Source of the DNA: an uncultured Anaerolineae bacterium
GTDB taxonomy: Bacteria; Chloroflexota; Anaerolineae; Aggregatilineales; Phototrophicaceae
DNA length: 52,643 nucleotides
NCBI GenBank assembly: GCA_937922795.1
Contig: CALAJK010000001.1
Coordinates: 1-52,643 of the forward strand
Direction of reading: 5' to 3'
This document shows, one piece after another, positions 48,442-52,643 of this stretch. The position numbers and the translations under genes are program-made. Below the pieces are notes generated by a model that worked only from the letters and a program-made list of their open reading frames with translations, ran no database searches and was not told the origin of the DNA. Each line of letters starts with the position of its first letter. Position 1 is the first letter of the stretch.

Positions 48442-48859
48442 GCTCTGCTATCTCCGTGGGACTAACTAACGATGATGAACGCACGATAGTGACCGCCAGT
48501 AGGATGATGAAGACAGCGGTGATCGCAGCTAGAAAGGGCAAGCGCTGACGATCGTAATCTGCCTGGGCGAAGACAGCTAACCGCCCTAGGCTGTACAGAC
48601 TGAAACCGATCATCAGCCAGGCGAAAATCAGCGCGCCGCGCCGGCGGCGGCGCGCCAGCCCTAGGCTGGCCAGGCCGAACAGAGCGCCCCAGATGATGCC
48701 CGCCGCCAACTCCAGCCCCGGCAGCAGGCTGGTCGGCACAGCTGGATCAGCGGCGGTCCCGCGCAGCGCCGCCCCAAACTGAAACAGTGCCAGCAGCGCC
48801 GCCAGGGCGGCTAGTCGGGGACGTCGCGGGGTTGGCGTCAGGTTTGCAATATCCGTCAT
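48386..48859 (-). CDS. Small membrane protein overlapping the carboxyltransferase gene
   Basis: A 157-residue protein with four predicted membrane helices (about 17-35, 46-66, 75-95, 107-126) and a polar C-terminal tail. I do not recognise it. It opens the carboxylase transcript and its last 56 bases overlap the start of the carboxyltransferase gene in another frame, longer than the usual 4-base coupling. The predicted start of transcription is only 2-3 bases before its ATG, so the message may be nearly leaderless. It might anchor or regulate the carboxylase, but only position suggests this. Confidence 0.65.
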   Translation of the reverse strand: MTDIANLTPTPRRPRLAALAALLALFQFGAALRGTAADPAVPTSLLPGLELAAGIIWGALFGLASLGLARRRRRGALIFAWLMIGFSLYSLGRLAVFAQADYDRQRLPFLAAITAVFIILLAVTIVRSSSLVSPTEIAEHGQSEDRRTASQAGAQPR

Positions 48860-48868
48860 ATCGGCTGG

Positions 48869-48874
48869 ATTATA
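48869..48874 (-). promoter_or_regulatory. -10 box of the carboxylase transcript
   Basis: Perfect TATAAT on the minus strand, 10 bases before the ATG of the small membrane protein. The -35 position (48892-48897, TAGTGA) is poor. It would give an almost leaderless message. Confidence 0.5.
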
Positions 48875-48917
48875 CTCGTTTCAGCAAATGTTCACTACCA
48901 TAACTTGAAGCCCGGCA

Positions 48918-48935
48918 GCGGCGTTCGTCCGCCGC
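48918..48935 (-). terminator. GC hairpin after the SGNH hydrolase gene
   Basis: Perfect GCGGCG (48918-48923) with CGCCGC (48930-48935), 6-base loop, 15 bases past the SGNH stop. No T-run follows. With the -10 box at 48869 it marks a plausible border between the mutase-TIR-SGNH unit and the carboxylase unit. Confidence 0.4.
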
Positions 48936-48950
48936 AGTGGGCGATCGGTC

Positions 48951-50093
48951 TCAGCCCGGCGTCAGGCCGCGCTCGATCAGCAGATCGGCCAGCGCCCAAG
49001 CGGCAACCCGGTGGCCATAGGGCGAGGGATGGCCGTCGCCGGCGTACTGCATCACGGCGGCGTCGGCGCGGTTTGGGTCGCGCGGGGTCGAGTCGCTGTA
49101 GTACATCAGGTACAGGCTGGTGATCTCGCCCTGCTGGCGATAGATCGGCAGCAGGTCTAGAAAAGGCGTGTCTTCTGACTCCAGCACGCGGGCGAGCATC
49201 TGCTGGGGGACAGCCGGCAGGCCGCCGTCCACGGGCATCTGCGCCAGATCGGGGAAGGCGACCAGCGCCGCCGGTATGCCGCGCTCGCGCAGCAGCGCCA
49301 GCGTCTCGCGGAGCGTGCGCTCGTAAGCCTGCCATTCCTGCGGGTAGGCGTCGGGTTTCAGAAACGTCAAGTCGCGGTAAACCTGCTCCAGTCCTGGCAA
49401 AGTAGGGGTGACGCGGTTGATTTCGGCCTCGATCTGCGCCTGGCCGGCCGCGTCGCGCAGGCGGCGGTAGGCGGTATACAGCGCCACATGATCGCGCAGG
49501 AAGGCTTCCAGCGGCGGCGGCTGGGCGGGCGGGCGGGCGGCCTGCGCCAGCACCACCTCGCGGGCGAAGTGTTCGCGGATGGGCGGGTAGAAATCGAAGA
49601 TGTCGTTGGTGTAGAAGCCGAACACGACCAGATCGGGTTCCAGCGTCAGCCCTTTGTCGCGCAGGTAGCTGAGCTGGTCGGCGATGGTGTAGCCGGGCAC
49701 GGCCGCGTTGAGCACCTGCACCGGCGCGGCCAGCTTCTCGTTCAGCCGTTCCTCCAGCCGCGCCGGAAAAGTGTCCAGGTTGTGCACATACAGGCCGTAG
49801 ACGAACGAGTCGCCCAATGCCAGCACGCGGAAGACGGCGGGATCAGGGTTGACCTCCTCGGCATTGCGCAGGCCGGCGCTGTTGGTCTGCAGGCGGTAGG
49901 GGCGGGCTGGCATCAGCACTTCAACCACGTCCAGGTTCGGCGCCAGGTCGCCGGAGCCGGACGCGCTGAAGCTGAAGCCGGCCTGGGCCGTCGGCGGGGC
50001 GAGATCGCTGCGCCACAAGATGGCGCGCGCCAGCAGCTCGAAGACCAGCAGCACGACCAGCGTATTCAGCAGGATGAGCGTCAATTTCCGCAT
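48951..50093 (-). CDS. Membrane-anchored SGNH/GDSL hydrolase
   Basis: A 380-residue protein with an N-terminal signal anchor (about 4-22, LTLILLNTLVVLLVFELLA) and a C-terminal SGNH domain. Block I is VLALGDSFVYG (Ser nucleophile), block II NAAVPGYTI, block III FYTNDI, and the catalytic Asp/His pair is DGHPS. Preceding block I is the LQTNSAGLRNAEE segment, common in envelope-polysaccharide acyl-modifying SGNH proteins. It starts 3 bases after the TIR gene, so they share a message. A different SGNH protein lies at 39440-41008. Substrate unknown. Confidence 0.85.
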   Translation of the reverse strand: MRKLTLILLNTLVVLLVFELLARAILWRSDLAPPTAQAGFSFSASGSGDLAPNLDVVEVLMPARPYRLQTNSAGLRNAEEVNPDPAVFRVLALGDSFVYGLYVHNLDTFPARLEERLNEKLAAPVQVLNAAVPGYTIADQLSYLRDKGLTLEPDLVVFGFYTNDIFDFYPPIREHFAREVVLAQAARPPAQPPPLEAFLRDHVALYTAYRRLRDAAGQAQIEAEINRVTPTLPGLEQVYRDLTFLKPDAYPQEWQAYERTLRETLALLRERGIPAALVAFPDLAQMPVDGGLPAVPQQMLARVLESEDTPFLDLLPIYRQQGEITSLYLMYYSDSTPRDPNRADAAVMQYAGDGHPSPYGHRVAAWALADLLIERGLTPG

Positions 50094-50096
50094 AGC

Positions 50097-50852
50097 TCAG
50101 GGGGCGACGCCGAACCGATTGAGCAGTTCCACGATGGCGCTGTTGTAGGCCAGGGCGCTCTCCTCCAGCACGCGAATGGTGTGCCGGGTGCTGAGGACGT
50201 GGTCGAGATCGGCGGGCAGGGACCAGTCCGCGGAGCGATACTGGAAGCCGTTATGCCACACCGGAATGATCGCCAGCCCGGCCTCCAGCGCCCACCGGAT
50301 TTCCTGAAGCACGACGTCAGAACGCAGCGTTTCGCGACCCAGCAGCAGCACCAGGTAATCATAAGCCTGGATGCGCGTTCGCAGCCCGGCCTGCCAGTCC
50401 TCGCCGGGTTCCAGCGCCAGATCGAGGAAGGCTTCCAGCCCGGCCAGTTTCAGCCGCGCCAGCACCAGCAGGGCGAAGGCGCTGCTCTCGCTGCGCTTGT
50501 AAGAGATGAAGATATTGGCCGGTTCGGTCTCCTCCAGCAGCTCAAAAGCTGCGCGATCCACCACCAGCAGCGGCGGCCCGCCCTCCACGGTCGTCAAATA
50601 GCCGTTCGAGACCAGCAGATGCAGCGCTGGCGGTTGATTCTGCCAGCGGGCTGCCAGATAGGCTTCGAGCGTTGGGTCGGTGGGGATGCGCTGGTCGCGG
50701 AAGATGCGAAACACGCCCGTGTCCCAGTGTTCCGCGATGGCTCCTTCGGCCAGTTCTTTGGCCAGCGTGCGCACCCGCGCCATCGGGCTGGCCGGCAGCG
50801 GCCGCTCGCAGACGCGGTTGAGCCAAGTTTGGAAGCGGTCGTCTCCGTTCAC
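50097..50852 (-). CDS. TIR-domain protein with N-terminal winged-helix-like region
   Basis: A 251-residue soluble protein. Residues 113-250 form a TIR domain of the bacterial TIR_2 type: first strand NIFISYKRSESSAFALLVL, the LEAFLDLALEPGEDW loop, DYLVLLLGRETLRSDVVLQEI with Glu184 at the usual place of the catalytic Glu of NAD-cleaving TIRs, then AIIPVWHNG. Residues 60-108 (LYTTVEGG-like wing and a following helix) look like a winged helix. It starts at a GTG with GAGGAG 3 bases upstream, 33 bases after the mutase gene and 3 before the SGNH gene. TIR domains serve in phage defence, signalling or protein-protein contact; no defence gene is adjacent. Confidence 0.82.
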   Translation of the reverse strand: MNGDDRFQTWLNRVCERPLPASPMARVRTLAKELAEGAIAEHWDTGVFRIFRDQRIPTDPTLEAYLAARWQNQPPALHLLVSNGYLTTVEGGPPLLVVDRAAFELLEETEPANIFISYKRSESSAFALLVLARLKLAGLEAFLDLALEPGEDWQAGLRTRIQAYDYLVLLLGRETLRSDVVLQEIRWALEAGLAIIPVWHNGFQYRSADWSLPADLDHVLSTRHTIRVLEESALAYNSAIVELLNRFGVAP

Positions 50853-50885
50853 ACGCTCCTCGCCTTCCTCGGCAGCCGGGGCCGC

Positions 50886-52559
<1,674 letters not shown>

Positions 52560-52643
52560 GGCAGGAGTCTCCTGAACGGTGTCTTGAAGGATGGCGGCGG
52601 ACTATTCAAGGTTGGAAAGCGCTGGCCGGCACATAGATGCCAG
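52560..52643. other. Window edge upstream of mcmA
   Basis: The 84 bases contain the leader of mcmA with a GGAG-type site near the ATG (CAGGAG at 52560-52568 on the complement is absent; the plus strand reads GCAGGAGTC, so the minus-strand site is weak). No complete promoter is visible before the edge. Confidence 0.3.

Overview
The window is about 52.6 kb of GC-rich chromosomal DNA with roughly 42 protein genes packed on both strands. I see no tRNA or rRNA gene, no CRISPR array, no insertion sequence and no phage gene. The gene families point to Chloroflexota, probably an Anaerolineae-type lineage: stand-alone large and small B12-dependent mutase subunits, a split propionyl-CoA carboxylase, a large multi-GAF membrane kinase, a ubiquitin-like/Mut7-C protein, and GT39-type membrane proteins with a beta-rich C-terminal domain. 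This placement is an inference from gene content; no marker RNA is present.

Layout. (1) 0.2-8.0 kb, minus strand: heat-shock operon hrcA-grpE-dnaK-dnaJ-prmA, followed by a Mut7-C RNase-like gene and a MenG/UbiE methyltransferase. (2) 8.1-12.7 kb: thioredoxin converging, across a shared terminator, on a 1409-residue sensor histidine kinase. (3) 12.9-16.4 kb: B12-binding mutase small subunit, MeaB GTPase and PRPP synthetase, converging on an aldo/keto reductase. (4) 16.5-22.4 kb: secA, a small winged-helix protein with two small membrane proteins, adenosine deaminase and an MBL-fold hydrolase. (5) 22.4-28 kb, minus strand: exported trypsin-like protease, sucC-sucD, an unknown single-pass protein and mutM. 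(6) 28.2-32 kb: dnaE. (7) 32-38.1 kb, minus strand: ybaK-dus-SDR-SDR, an unknown membrane protein and a first mutase large subunit. (8) 38.3-41 kb: CHAD protein and an SGNH hydrolase. (9) 41-52.6 kb, minus strand: second mutase large subunit, TIR-domain protein, SGNH hydrolase; then, from a probable new promoter, a small membrane protein, the three propionyl-CoA carboxylase genes and two GT39-like genes.

How the genes fit together. The recurring theme is short-chain acyl-CoA metabolism. Propionyl-CoA carboxylase, methylmalonyl-CoA mutase (large plus B12 subunit), the MeaB chaperone and succinyl-CoA synthetase make up most of the route from propionyl-CoA to succinate; the epimerase is not in the window. 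The two mutase large subunits are not equivalent. The one at 50886-52559 keeps the Tyr and Arg that bind the methylmalonyl carboxylate. The one at 36444-38126 has Phe and Gln at those sites, the signature of isobutyryl-CoA mutase. Only one B12 subunit is visible, so it may serve both.

Best leads for new biology: the IcmA-like mutase and its partner question; a TIR-domain gene inside the mutase transcription unit; a Cys at the substrate-selecting site of the carboxyltransferase; a 10-bp inverted repeat bracketing the dnaE promoter; palindromes at the sucC start site and between hrcA and grpE; a half-conserved CIRCE-like element between hrcA and trxA; and an unrecognised winged-helix plus two-membrane-protein cluster behind secA.
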